Under the pieces are notes generated by a model that had not been told where the DNA came from, did no database searches, and saw only the letters and a list, made by a program, of their open reading frames with translations. Below are positions 30,693 to 36,887 of a stretch of 37,034 bases of DNA, piece by piece (positions within the stretch are counted from its first letter, which is position 1; every line of letters begins with the position of its first letter). A program made the translations under genes and the position numbers. The stretch is from a virus. The stretch is from the IMG/VR virus record IMGVR_UViG_3300045253_000012, positions 1 to 37,034 of that record. One strand, written 5' to 3'.

Positions 30693-30721
30693 ATTATCTA
30701 TATACTCCGTCAGACTTGCAA
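30693..30721 (-). promoter_or_regulatory. Promoter upstream of the nested-hairpin leader
   Basis: Leftward -35 TTGCAA (30716-30721), 17-bp spacer, -10 GATAAT (30693-30698). Transcription from about 30686 would produce a roughly 130-nt RNA ending in the T-run of the nested hairpin, or continue into the replication genes. The 30553-30771 gap has no gene; this promoter and the hairpin are its contents. Confidence 0.55.
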
Positions 30722-30771
30722 GAAGAATCTGTCAGAAAGTCGGAAAATTCCTACACCGTTGGGCAACTTTT

Positions 30772-31032
30772 TTAGCACCAATATGGCACAGGGAACTTGA
30801 ATGCCTCTTTAGCTGCCCGTAAATTCTCTCGTTGCATGAAATAGTAGAATGCCTGGCATGGAGTATCGCCAAGAGTGCCGCGAAGGATATGGCGCTCTGT
30901 ACGACTGGCTGTACATAGCCAGTGACCGTCTACGCGGCGTAGGTGCGGCCTCATTGCTATACTTCTGGCTAATTCGGCATCTCTTTCCATTCCGTACTGG
31001 AGAAGAGCTGATTGTAATATTTCGCCGATCAT
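30772..31032 (-). CDS. Hypothetical protein, 86 aa
   Basis: Contains IGEILQSALLQYGMERDAEL, then RPHLRRVDGHWLCTA and AKEAFKFPVPYWC. The HWLCTA...PYWC spacing gives two isolated cysteines. The overlap with the upstream gene is 4 nt. No family recognised. It is the last gene before the promoter/terminator leader of the replication genes. Confidence 0.6.
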   Translation of the reverse strand: MIGEILQSALLQYGMERDAELARSIAMRPHLRRVDGHWLCTASRTERHILRGTLGDTPCQAFYYFMQRENLRAAKEAFKFPVPYWC

Positions 31033-31370
31033 TCCTCATTCTCCTTATCATCTATGTAACGGCGGATAGCTGCGTTGGCGACGGCAAAAACAGCCGCAAT
31101 TCCTGCGCCATGAACAGAAATCAATTTGCTGTCATACTGACAAAAAATGTCTGATAATTCCTGATCCGTCAAATTTGTCTTAGGATATTCACGCGCTGGC
31201 TTAATGCGGAATTCAAAATATAGGCTACTATCAAACGTGCCCAAAATCAGAACTGGCCTAAATGTGTCTTCATCAGCAAGCGATCCAGTAGTGTTCTTCT
31301 TGCGGTATTCAACATCACCGCCGCCAACAAAATATTCGATCATATCTGCATGCTTATGCGGCTTACCCAT
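31029..31370 (-). CDS. Hypothetical protein, 113 aa
   Basis: ATG at 31370 with AGGGAGAATAACC is chosen over an upstream in-frame ATG at 31418 that has no site. Sequence: GKPHKHADMIEYFVGGGDVE, EDTFRPVLILGTFDSSLYFE and FRIKPAREYPKTNL, then a C-terminal helix with HGAGIAAVFAVANAAIRRY. The FRIKP...P segment recalls a small phage fold often annotated hypothetical. Role unknown. Confidence 0.6.
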   Translation of the reverse strand: MGKPHKHADMIEYFVGGGDVEYRKKNTTGSLADEDTFRPVLILGTFDSSLYFEFRIKPAREYPKTNLTDQELSDIFCQYDSKLISVHGAGIAAVFAVANAAIRRYIDDKENEE

Positions 31371-31533
31371 GGTTATTCTCCCTATCTTCCCTGAATTGAT
31401 CAATCCTACCTTGTGCATTAGCTCCTTGGAGCATGTTTACTACTATCGAGTATTCTACGGAGCCTGGAACTAGGTTAAGCAAGTTGGCAGGGTCTTGTGT
31501 GGCTAGGTAGTGGTCAGCGTTGAATTGGGTCAT
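31363..31533 (-). CDS. Small protein, 56 aa
   Basis: The ATG at 31533 overlaps the preceding stop as ATGA and follows AAAAGGAG. The frame encodes TQFNADHYLATQDPANLLNL, VPGSVEYSIVVNML and ends DRENNHG, overlapping the next start by 8 nt. The sequence is helical and polar. Coupling and ribosome binding site support translation. No family recognised. Confidence 0.6.
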   Translation of the reverse strand: MTQFNADHYLATQDPANLLNLVPGSVEYSIVVNMLQGANAQGRIDQFREDRENNHG

Positions 31534-31889
31534 TTCATCTCCTTTTCAGTTTCAGCGGCAGCACGAACAATAGCGCGACGAGTAGCCGCCGCTTTGTCAG
31601 CGCCCCAATTTTCACATGCATATTCTCTTGGCGATTTGCCGACGTATGCATATGTGGAACTTTCATATTCTTCAATGTCCACACTCATATTTAACTTCAT
31701 CGCTAACCGTAGAGCATCACCATCATTCGACAATGGATTCCACAGTTCAGCATCACTCATATGTCCCTTGTAATTCCAAAGAGCGCCTCTAAGATTAGAG
31801 CCGACTGGATATTCCGATTCTGTCCAGCAATTAGGAAAAAATCCATAAACCTTTGCGGCCAATTCCAGTAATTCTCGGTCAGTTTGCAT
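31530..31889 (-). CDS. Phage ABA-sandwich-like protein, 119 aa
   Basis: Start set at ATG 31889 with AAGGA; a TTG two codons earlier is less likely. Features: TDRELLELAAKVYGFF, ELWNPLSNDGDALRLAMKLN, and a C-terminal RAIVRAAAETEKEM. The W-NPL-x-ND-GDALRLA motif is the standard mark of small phage proteins of the ABA sandwich/Ead type. Function unknown. It overlaps the NinG gene by 11 nt. Confidence 0.75.
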   Translation of the reverse strand: MQTDRELLELAAKVYGFFPNCWTESEYPVGSNLRGALWNYKGHMSDAELWNPLSNDGDALRLAMKLNMSVDIEEYESSTYAYVGKSPREYACENWGADKAAATRRAIVRAAAETEKEMK

Positions 31890-32439
31890 TTTCAAGTTCC
31901 TTTTTCATCTGTTGAAACTTCTTCTTCATTTCGATAAGCTCAGGGATTGTCCATTTAGCCGGAGTGTTGCAGGACTCCAATGCTGCCACGCGATCAATTC
32001 CAATCCGTGCGATAAGTCCAATACGGTAATCGACAGCTCTTCCCGCACCATAGCGGTTACATTTTTTTGTTTGTCCATGCGCGTTATCTTCATTGAACCT
32101 AAGATGCGGCGCTGATCCACAAGAGCGATAATGTCCGCAGTCAAAGCCACCGCCGATTGCCTCCAAGGTGAGGGGCTCCCCGCAGCAAATGCACGGTTGA
32201 TGGCGATCCCTAGTGCGGATATACGCATTGAATGCAATCTGTGTCTCCTTGATGTAATCTGAACGTGTCTTTAACTTGTCCAACTTTAGCTTCGTTTCTT
32301 TCCGTTCTGCCATCTGCTTCTTTTTTAGCTTCTTGGCGCGCTCTTGTTCGATCCAGGCTAAAGCACAGTCAACGTTACTGCATACCTTGTGCGAGATACT
32401 GCGCTTGACGAACTCGGTTCTGCATATCTTGCAGCGCAT
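31879..32439 (-). CDS. ninG: NinG (Rap) recombination protein
   Basis: 186 aa from ATG 32439. N-terminal zinc cluster: RCKICRTEF and SHKVCSNVDCALAWIEQ (two CxxC-type pairs), then a basic helix ERAKKLKKKQMAERKETKLK, the core CICCGEPL, GFDCGHYRSCGSAPHLRFNE, NAHGQTKKCNRYGAG and YRIGLIARIG. NinG/Rap is a Holliday-junction and D-loop endonuclease in lambda, with an HNH-like Cys/His fold here. It fits with ERF and NinB as a Red-type recombination set, though on the other transcription unit. Confidence 0.9.
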   Translation of the reverse strand: MRCKICRTEFVKRSISHKVCSNVDCALAWIEQERAKKLKKKQMAERKETKLKLDKLKTRSDYIKETQIAFNAYIRTRDRHQPCICCGEPLTLEAIGGGFDCGHYRSCGSAPHLRFNEDNAHGQTKKCNRYGAGRAVDYRIGLIARIGIDRVAALESCNTPAKWTIPELIEMKKKFQQMKKELENAN

Positions 32440-32440
32440 A

Positions 32441-32833
32441 TTAGGTGAACAACCAAAAAAGTCCGTAGCCGACACCGCCCACAAACAAAGAAGCTACAGG
32501 CAAGAAAATAAATCCCATGAATCCAAACATTGCATAATCTACAAAATCGTTGTGATAACTGCTTTTGTGCGCTTTATAAAATCCAACGAGCATGCCGATA
32601 ATCGCAATGACGAAAATCACTTTAAATGCAATCACTCCACTTGGAGAAACATCACTAGGATAAACAGTATCAACACAATCAGCGTATTGCTTCATCTGAG
32701 CCATGGTAGCTGTCTTGGAATCAAAGCTATCTATGTTTGTTTTACACGCGATAATCTTTGCTTCTCTTGCTTGGGCTGCTGCAATCAATGCAGTTGTGTT
32801 TGCTGAACTGGCGATAGCCACGGATACACTCAT
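32441..32833 (-). CDS. Membrane protein, 130 aa
   Basis: ATG 32833 (AAAGG site) begins just after the NinB stop. An N-terminal soluble helix (SVAIASSANTTALIAAAQAR) with two cysteines (IIACKTNIDS, YADCVDTVYP) is followed by membrane helices at about residues 70-87 and 102-124 (FGFMGFIFLPVASLFVGGVG). It is a typical small phage inner-membrane protein between Nin genes. No known role. Confidence 0.65.
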   Translation of the reverse strand: MSVSVAIASSANTTALIAAAQAREAKIIACKTNIDSFDSKTATMAQMKQYADCVDTVYPSDVSPSGVIAFKVIFVIAIIGMLVGFYKAHKSSYHNDFVDYAMFGFMGFIFLPVASLFVGGVGYGLFWLFT

Positions 32834-32834
32834 T

Positions 32835-33278
32835 TCAGAACCTTTCATTAGGTGAAGCATGGAATTCAACACCAAGCGAGCAACCTAAAACATATACTTG
32901 TTCCAGATACTCGCTCATGCCACGCGTTGTTAGCTCGGTAGTGCTACCTACTAGGATACGATCACCTTTCGGCGTGTAGTCCCATTTAACGTATCCTGGC
33001 AGCGTTAGAATCGGGTCGAATTCTTCTGGTAGGAACTCTTGCTTACAGTATTCGTGCCATGTTTTCTCAGAATATTTTTTCCCGTCAGAATAGGCTTGTT
33101 CGGCAAGATCCTTTAACGGGCCAGTCCACATCAAAGCATTCTGCGACAACTTGCGTACTTTAGTCTTCGGCTGAATGATGACTTCCATCGTGCCATCAAT
33201 CGGAAGATTGCGGATGATTGCGATAGCACGGTCTCGGCGAGTTTGGTCAACGAGGACGATTTTCTGGCGATCAGTCAT
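32835..33278 (-). CDS. ninB: NinB recombination protein
   Basis: 147 aa. Family marks: QTRRDRAIAIIRNLPIDGTM, EVIIQPKTKVRKLSQNALMW, KYSEKTWHEYCKQEFLPEEF, and the C-terminal MSEYLEQVYVLGCSLGVEFH. NinB (Orf) in lambda is a DNA-binding recombination mediator that loads the annealing protein and displaces RecFOR. It is encoded with NinG in the leftward block; ERF and SSB lie in the rightward block. Family call is firm. Confidence 0.9.
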   Translation of the reverse strand: MTDRQKIVLVDQTRRDRAIAIIRNLPIDGTMEVIIQPKTKVRKLSQNALMWTGPLKDLAEQAYSDGKKYSEKTWHEYCKQEFLPEEFDPILTLPGYVKWDYTPKGDRILVGSTTELTTRGMSEYLEQVYVLGCSLGVEFHASPNERF

Positions 33279-33466
33279 TTGTAACCAAACCTCTTGTGAT
33301 AGTCTTTAACAGGATATTGACCTTGAAATGGCAATTCGTGATCGAAGTACCCATGTGCCCAATAGCCAATCAATTCTTTGGCTTCGTTGTAATATGCTTT
33401 TTCCAAAACAATATGACCATCTAACGTATCAACGATCTTTTCATAGACATTACAGTTGTCACTCAT
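33275..33466 (-). CDS. Hypothetical protein, 63 aa
   Basis: Starts SDNCNVYEKIVDTLDGHIVL and ends FQGQYPVKDYHKRFGY. Soluble, beta-rich. Start overlaps the micropeptide gene and stop overlaps NinB by 4 nt. No family recognised. Confidence 0.6.
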   Translation of the reverse strand: MSDNCNVYEKIVDTLDGHIVLEKAYYNEAKELIGYWAHGYFDHELPFQGQYPVKDYHKRFGYK

Positions 33467-33546
33467 GGCAGTCTTTCAATATAGGTAGTAATCAATAACA
33501 AAGCTGCTATTGCCAGGAGTGTTAGACATGGGAACTTAGTCGTCAT
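33463..33546 (-). CDS. Membrane micropeptide, 27 aa
   Basis: ATG at 33546 follows GGGAG and overlaps the upstream gene end by 11 nt; the stop overlaps the next start (ATGA). The peptide TTKFPCLTLLAIAALLLITT then YIERLP is a single transmembrane helix. Tight double overlap is good evidence for a real gene in a packed operon. Confidence 0.6.
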   Translation of the reverse strand: MTTKFPCLTLLAIAALLLITTYIERLP

Positions 33547-33808
33547 CACAACGCTCCCGATCAAGTGCTTCGCCATATTCAACTTTCATGTTCTCCATTT
33601 GCTCATTAAGTGAGCGAATCTCTTCACGGGCTTCTTCCAATTCTTTTGCTAACTTTTCATATTCGTTGCAAGCCTTAGCGATAAATTCGGCATCAACTTT
33701 TCCTTGTTCGCCCATCCCAAAATTACCCATCACTAAAGTTGCATTGACTAGTCGTGTATAGCCGTCAATATTTTCTGTCCACCATGGCAGCGTAGAATGA
33801 TTGATCAC
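33536..33808 (-). CDS. Phage protein with DAEFI-type motif, 90 aa
   Basis: Start set at GTG 33808: it overlaps the preceding stop as GTGA and follows AAGGAG by 6 nt, while the upstream ATG at 33826 has no site. Sequence: INHSTLPWWTENIDGYTRLV, MGEQGKVDAEFIAKACNEYE and a C-terminal coiled coil (REEIRSLNEQMENMKVEYG). 'DAEFIxKACN' is a well-known motif of small phage early proteins of unknown function. Confidence 0.7.
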   Translation of the reverse strand: MINHSTLPWWTENIDGYTRLVNATLVMGNFGMGEQGKVDAEFIAKACNEYEKLAKELEEAREEIRSLNEQMENMKVEYGEALDRERCDDD

Positions 33809-33969
33809 CTCTCTCTCCTTCGGCATTGGTTACAAGTTTCAGAACCTTCTGCATATTGCCCCATGCTTCTCCGCTTCTTGCAAACTGAACACGTCTTCTG
33901 AGTGTGCGAATAATGCAGCATGTTTCGTGTGTTATTGCGGAAGGCTGCGAGTTGGTCAGGGCTGCTCAT
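33805..33969 (-). CDS. Small zinc-finger-like protein, 54 aa
   Basis: The ATG at 33969 overlaps the HTH stop (ATGA) and the stop overlaps the next GTG start (GTGA). A CxxC pair (TCSVCKKRRSMG) and another (TCNQCRRRER) about 17 residues apart make a zinc ribbon with a strongly basic surround. Encoded second in the leftward block right after the HTH regulator. It could bind nucleic acid; no target known. Confidence 0.7.
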   Translation of the reverse strand: MSSPDQLAAFRNNTRNMLHYSHTQKTCSVCKKRRSMGQYAEGSETCNQCRRRER

Positions 33970-34142
33970 TTCTTGGCTCGCTTGAAATAGTTTTCCAATG
34001 CGATGATAGTTACACGGCTACGCTTTGCCTCTGGATCATTGATGATGTTCTTCATCGTCTGAGCTGTAACACCTGTCTTTGCTTCAATGACTGCCAGGTT
34101 ATCGCGCTCTTCATTAAGTTTCGTTGCTAGTTGTTGATACAT
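33966..34142 (-). CDS. Small HTH regulator (Cro-like), 58 aa
   Basis: The first leftward gene, with a near-perfect GGAGGTAAGA site. Sequence: YQQLATKLNEERDNLAVIEA, KTGVTAQTMKNIINDPEAKR, SRVTIIALENYFKRAKK. Residues about 16-35 make the helix-turn-helix (LAVIEAKTGVTAQTMKNII) of the Cro/CI fold, with a C-terminal helix. Its gene begins 28 bp below the leftward -10 box, and a 7-bp-arm inverted repeat between the divergent promoters is its likely operator. No other stand-alone repressor is evident, so this is the prime candidate for the main switch protein. DNA binding inferred. Confidence 0.8.
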   Translation of the reverse strand: MYQQLATKLNEERDNLAVIEAKTGVTAQTMKNIINDPEAKRSRVTIIALENYFKRAKK

Positions 34143-34169
34143 TCTTACCTCCGTTTGATCGACAACTGA

Positions 34170-34197
34170 ATCGTAGCATATCTACGCCAAACTTCAA
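34170..34197 (-). promoter_or_regulatory. Leftward early promoter (PL-like)
   Basis: -35 TTGAAG (34192-34197), 16-bp spacer, -10 TACGAT (34170-34175) with extended TG (TGCTACGAT). It drives the HTH gene and the whole leftward block. The -10 overlaps a CGTAG/CTACG inverted repeat at 34172-34186, a possible second operator. Confidence 0.6.
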
Positions 34198-34221
34198 GAT
34201 AATAATTTCAAATAATATCTT
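34195..34221. promoter_or_regulatory. Inverted repeat between divergent promoters (operator candidate)
   Basis: CAAGATA (34195-34201) and TATCTTG (34215-34221) are perfect 7-bp arms separated by 13 bp. The left arm overlaps the leftward -35 and the right arm overlaps the rightward -35, so one dimer could block both promoters. A-T-rich centre, typical of Cro/CI-type operators. Confidence 0.65.
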
Positions 34222-34246
34222 GCACTTTATTTTTCAGCGTGTAGAA
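34219..34246 (+). promoter_or_regulatory. Rightward promoter (PR-like)
   Basis: -35 TTGCAC (34219-34224), 16-bp spacer, -10 TAGAAT (34241-34246). Transcription would start near 34253 and first produce the structured non-coding stretch, then the 34700 operon with ERF and SSB. Confidence 0.55.
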
Positions 34247-34253
34247 TACTAAT

Positions 34254-34690
34254 CATGGAAACGCAGAAACAAGCAGGCGATGGCGAACAAAAGACCGTCT
34301 CTATATATGCGTAACTTGTTTTGATGGATATACGTCACGTACTCGATTAAATTTCGTACAGTACGTCAGAAACCATACCTAACCTGACCGGGTAAGCGTC
34401 AGGGCCAACATAGAAGCGGCGGCGTTGAGGGAAACGCAGAGTGCAAATAGTAGACGGAGGTTCTGGCGCACACAAGGGCGCAAAGAGGCCAGTAGGATAT
34501 GCACAAAGAGGCATTGACAAAGGGCATAGGCTCACGCTGGGTAAAGCCAAGTAGACCGAACCGATATGCACATAAGTCCGACAGCCGGAATCAATCCCGG
34601 TCCGCTTCTATGTTGGTTATCATTGGATATGAAAATTCTTGACGGGTTTTAGTCAGTTCGATTCCGGCTACCAACTTCAATTTATAGGGA
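34254..34690 (+). ncRNA. Candidate large structured RNA in the divergent control region
   Basis: About 437 nt between the rightward promoter and the first rightward gene with no convincing gene (only a 19-codon frame without site). Perfect helices: AAACAAG/CTTGTTT (34267-34273, 34315-34321), CCTGAC/GTCAGG (34383-34388, 34398-34403), a 15-bp long-range helix CCAACATAGAAGCGG with CCGCTTCTATGTTGG (34405-34419, 34602-34616), an internal GCGTT/AACGC, and AGCCGGAATC/GATTCCGGCT (34583-34592, 34660-34669) that crosses the long helix as a pseudoknot. Loops are purine-rich on this strand. It matches no RNA class I can name. Confidence 0.6.
34612..34675 (+). ncRNA. Degenerate tRNA-like cloverleaf at the 3' end of the structured region
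   Basis: 64 nt that can form acceptor GTTGGT/ACCAAC, D-like hairpin TCAT-TGGAT-ATGA, a 5-6 bp anticodon-like stem with 7-nt loop CT-TGA-CG, and a T arm with perfect loop TTCGATT (one stem mismatch). It lacks CCA and is shorter than real tRNAs. Its 5' strand is shared with the 15-bp helix, so the two folds exclude each other. Could be a tRNA mimic, a tRNA relic or an att-site relic. Confidence 0.4.
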
Positions 34691-34699
34691 GAGAAGAAA

Positions 34700-34912
34700 A
34701 TGAAGAAGCCTCAAGCATTTGAAAATAAAATTGGATTTGTAGAATCTGCTGATGAATTAGTGAGATATTGCAAACTTCTTGGTGACCAATTCCGGGATGT
34801 TGAGTCATATGACGATTTTGTATGGACAATGGCATTTGAAACTAGAATTAAAGGCATTGAGACATTGCTTGACCTAGTTAAAAGGTATGGAACGGAAGTA
34901 GTTAAAAAATGA
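34700..34912 (+). CDS. Hypothetical protein, 70 aa
   Basis: First gene of the rightward block, with AGGGAGAGAAG ahead of the ATG. Small helical acidic protein (FENKIGFVESADELVRYCKL, then LVKRYGTEVVKK). AT-rich like the following three genes. Stop overlaps the next start (ATGA). No family recognised. Confidence 0.65.
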   Translation: MKKPQAFENKIGFVESADELVRYCKLLGDQFRDVESYDDFVWTMAFETRIKGIETLLDLVKRYGTEVVKK

Positions 34913-35082
34913 AATACATCTACACACTAGCCTTTCTACTTTCTCTTGCTTATCTGATGACGATGCCAATTCAAGAGGCCAAGCCACCAGTAATCAAGCA
35001 AGTAAAGAAAGAGCCATTCTCCCAAGAATGGGAGCAGCTTTTGAAACGTGCCGAATACATGACAGGAATGGGGTATAAATAA
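34909..35082 (+). CDS. Signal-anchored small protein, 57 aa
   Basis: ATG at 34909 overlaps the previous stop. A hydrophobic N-terminus (KYIYTLAFLLSLAYLMTM) is followed by a Lys/Pro linker (PIQEAKPPVIKQVKKEPF) and a short helix. It is either a membrane-anchored peptide or exported. The stop shares one base with the next ATG (TAATG). Function unknown. Confidence 0.6.
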   Translation: MKYIYTLAFLLSLAYLMTMPIQEAKPPVIKQVKKEPFSQEWEQLLKRAEYMTGMGYK

Positions 35083-35318
35083 TGAATATTACATTTGATA
35101 TTGAACCAATTGTTCTTGCTGAAAGCTATGTTGACGCTCTTATGCATGACAATGATGCGCATGGGAAAATTGTTGATTTTGTAATGATGATTGATCGCCA
35201 ATGTGCTGATATGGATTTTACAATGGAGCTTTTGAAAAAACTAATTCATTCAGTGGCTTGTGATGGCGAGGAGTTTCTTTCATCAATTGAAAAAATGGTA
35301 AAGAAAGAAATGGAATGA
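35082..35318 (+). CDS. Hypothetical acidic protein, 78 aa
   Basis: Contains NITFDIEPIVLAESYVDALM, then HGKIVDFVMMIDRQCADMDF and ends SSIEKMVKKEME. Helical, acidic. Overlaps the next gene by 4 nt. No family recognised. Confidence 0.6.
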   Translation: MNITFDIEPIVLAESYVDALMHDNDAHGKIVDFVMMIDRQCADMDFTMELLKKLIHSVACDGEEFLSSIEKMVKKEME

Positions 35319-35500
35319 AATTCATCGACCGATGCCGAGCAGGAGAATTCCGCAATCATCCTGTACCAACAGAAGAGGATCGCCAAGCCTATCTACGCAC
35401 CCATCCGATTTCTTATAATGGGACAATTAAAATTGAGATAACCAAAAGTGAAAAGGAGGAAAGAGAAGCATTGATCGCAACAGGTATTTTGCCATTTTAA
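35315..35500 (+). CDS. Hypothetical protein, 61 aa
   Basis: KFIDRCRAGEFRNHPVPTEE, DRQAYLRTHPISYNGTIKIE, then a basic/acidic helix and the ending GILPF. Ends 24 nt ahead of the ERF gene. No family recognised. Confidence 0.55.
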   Translation: MKFIDRCRAGEFRNHPVPTEEDRQAYLRTHPISYNGTIKIEITKSEKEEREALIATGILPF

Positions 35501-35524
35501 TTTTTAACCAACTCTAGGAATAGT

Positions 35525-36106
35525 ATGGAAGTCTATAAATCAATTGCCGCAGTGGCAGGCGAACTCGCCACTAAAGGTATCTCTAAAGACAGTCGTAACC
35601 AGGCGCAAGGATTCAACTTTCGCGGTATCGACGCCGTCTACAACGCATTGGCCCCTCTTCTCGTTAAGCACAGCCTCTGCATCCTTCCTCGATGCATTGA
35701 GCGTAACTGTGTTGAGCGTGTTAATCATAAGGGGACCGCGCTTTTCTACGTCACTGTCAAGTGTGAATTCGATCTTGTAAGTGCGATTGATGGGTCTAAG
35801 CATACTGTTGTCACGTTTGGGGAGGCGATGGATAGCGGCGACAAGGCAACGAACAAGGCCATGAGTTCAGCCTATAAGTATGCTGCCTTCCAAGCATTTT
35901 GTATTCCTACTGAGGAAACAAGTGTTGACGCTGATGCGGAATCGCATGAAGTCCAGTCCGACAAGCTGATGGATTTGATCGCATGCTTGGATGCGGCTGA
36001 AACATTGGAAGAACTCAAGACGGTCTTTGCAAGTGCATGGAAAGAATCCAAGGGCCATGAATCAATCAAGAAACACTACGATAGTTTGAAGGGGAAATTA
36101 GCATGA
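35525..36106 (+). CDS. erf: ERF-family single-strand annealing protein
   Basis: 193 aa. ERF marks: N-terminal SIAAVAGELATKGISKDSRN, NFRGIDAVYNALAPLLVKHS, FYVTVKCEFDLV, GEAMDSGDKATNKAMSSAYK and YAAFQAFCIPTE. ERF is the P22 essential recombination function, which anneals ssDNA and circularises phage DNA. The C-terminal 50 residues form a helical oligomerisation or interaction domain (DLIACLDAAETLEELKTVFA). Next to SSB and coupled to it by overlap. It is followed by no obvious exonuclease. Firm call. Confidence 0.9.
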   Translation: MEVYKSIAAVAGELATKGISKDSRNQAQGFNFRGIDAVYNALAPLLVKHSLCILPRCIERNCVERVNHKGTALFYVTVKCEFDLVSAIDGSKHTVVTFGEAMDSGDKATNKAMSSAYKYAAFQAFCIPTEETSVDADAESHEVQSDKLMDLIACLDAAETLEELKTVFASAWKESKGHESIKKHYDSLKGKLA

Positions 36107-36492
36107 ACGTAATTACAGTTGCAGGAAACGTGTCTCAAGAAGCTGAGGTGCGATTTACTCCGGGCGGCGATGCTGTCGCTAACTTCTCAGTTGCCGACAA
36201 TCAAGGTAAAGATAAGGATGCATTGTTCTGGCGCTGCTCATTGTTTGGCAAGCGTGCTGAGTCGCTGTCTACGTATCTTGTAAAAGGGCAGGCCGTAACC
36301 GTGTCCGGCACAGTCTCTAAGCGAGATTGGACAGATAAGGATGGAAATAAGCGCGAGCAGTACGATATTCGTGTGAATGATGTTGCTTTGCAGGGAGGCA
36401 GGAAAGAGGCAAGCCCACCACAAGAGCGTGCTCCAGCCAAAGCGAAGCCAACGCCTAATTTTTCGGATATGGACCAAGACGTGCCATTTTAA
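36103..36492 (+). CDS. ssb: Single-stranded DNA-binding protein (SSB)
   Basis: 129 aa with start overlapping the ERF stop. OB-fold core: NVITVAGNVSQEAEVRFTPG, GDAVANFSVADNQGK, DALFWRCSLFGKRAESLSTY, VKGQAVTVSGTVSKRDW, YDIRVNDVALQGGR, then a disordered Pro/Ala-rich linker and the acidic tip SDMDQDVPF that recruits partners. A typical phage SSB, likely working with ERF in annealing. Firm call. Confidence 0.9.
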   Translation: MNVITVAGNVSQEAEVRFTPGGDAVANFSVADNQGKDKDALFWRCSLFGKRAESLSTYLVKGQAVTVSGTVSKRDWTDKDGNKREQYDIRVNDVALQGGRKEASPPQERAPAKAKPTPNFSDMDQDVPF

Positions 36493-36494
36493 TC

Positions 36495-36788
36495 ATGAAA
36501 AACCTAGACGATATCTCAACAGAGACGTTCATTGCTCGCGGAAAATATAGCACGCTTAACGCTGAATTGAAGGAGCAGGTTAAGCGCCTATCTATTTCAT
36601 GCGAAACGATGATGCATGCTACACAACAGATTCTTAAGCGGTCGCAGGATGATGACGTAGACGAGGCACTTCCAGGCTTGCTCGGTAACGCTCGAAAGAG
36701 TCTGGAGACGATGGAAACTTTGTCGAAAGAAATCATCGAACTGACCTCGCAAAAGAATGAGTTGAAATCGCTTGCGTGGCCTAAGTAA
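36495..36788 (+). CDS. Coiled-coil protein downstream of SSB, 97 aa
   Basis: Starts KNLDDISTETFIARGKYSTL, then LNAELKEQVKRLSISCETMM and ARKSLETMETLSKEI: a helical, charged coiled coil. It begins 2 nt after the SSB stop without a clear site, so it depends on coupling. Partner or function unknown; it could be a recombination accessory protein given its neighbours. Confidence 0.65.
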   Translation: MKNLDDISTETFIARGKYSTLNAELKEQVKRLSISCETMMHATQQILKRSQDDDVDEALPGLLGNARKSLETMETLSKEIIELTSQKNELKSLAWPK

Positions 36789-36794
36789 TTGTCC

Positions 36795-36866
36795 TAAGAT
36801 AGTTTTGTGGCGCTCGGATTAGCTATCTTAAAGACAGGTTCCTCTCCTTCACCCTGTCACGCGCCA
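36795..36866 (+). ncRNA. Pseudoknot-capable leader element before the first HNH gene
   Basis: In the 113-nt gap before the HNH start: TAAGATAG/CTATCTTA (36795-36802, 36823-36830) makes an 8-bp hairpin, GACAGG/CCTGTC (36833-36838, 36853-36858) a second, and TGGCGC in the first loop (36808-36813) is complementary to GCGCCA just after the second (36861-36866), giving a pseudoknot. The HNH start lies 36 nt further. No T-run, so not a terminator. Cis-regulatory or element-boundary role inferred. Confidence 0.5.
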
Positions 36867-36887
36867 TTTCTTGAAAGAAGGAATGGT

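Noticed and set aside
34347-34571. A 74-codon leftward frame across the structured control region
   Set aside because: Low-complexity Pro/Leu/Cys composition, no ribosome binding site, and it overlaps the perfect 15-bp inverted-repeat arm. Better explained as chance openness in a structured RNA.
34300-34600. RNase P RNA, tmRNA or group I intron
   Set aside because: Checked for the conserved RNase P core strings, the tmRNA tag region and group I P7/S elements; none could be recognised.
34660-34675. attP core derived from a host tRNA 3' end
   Set aside because: The T-loop and acceptor-like end fit, but no integrase is present. Kept only as an alternative for the tRNA-like fold.
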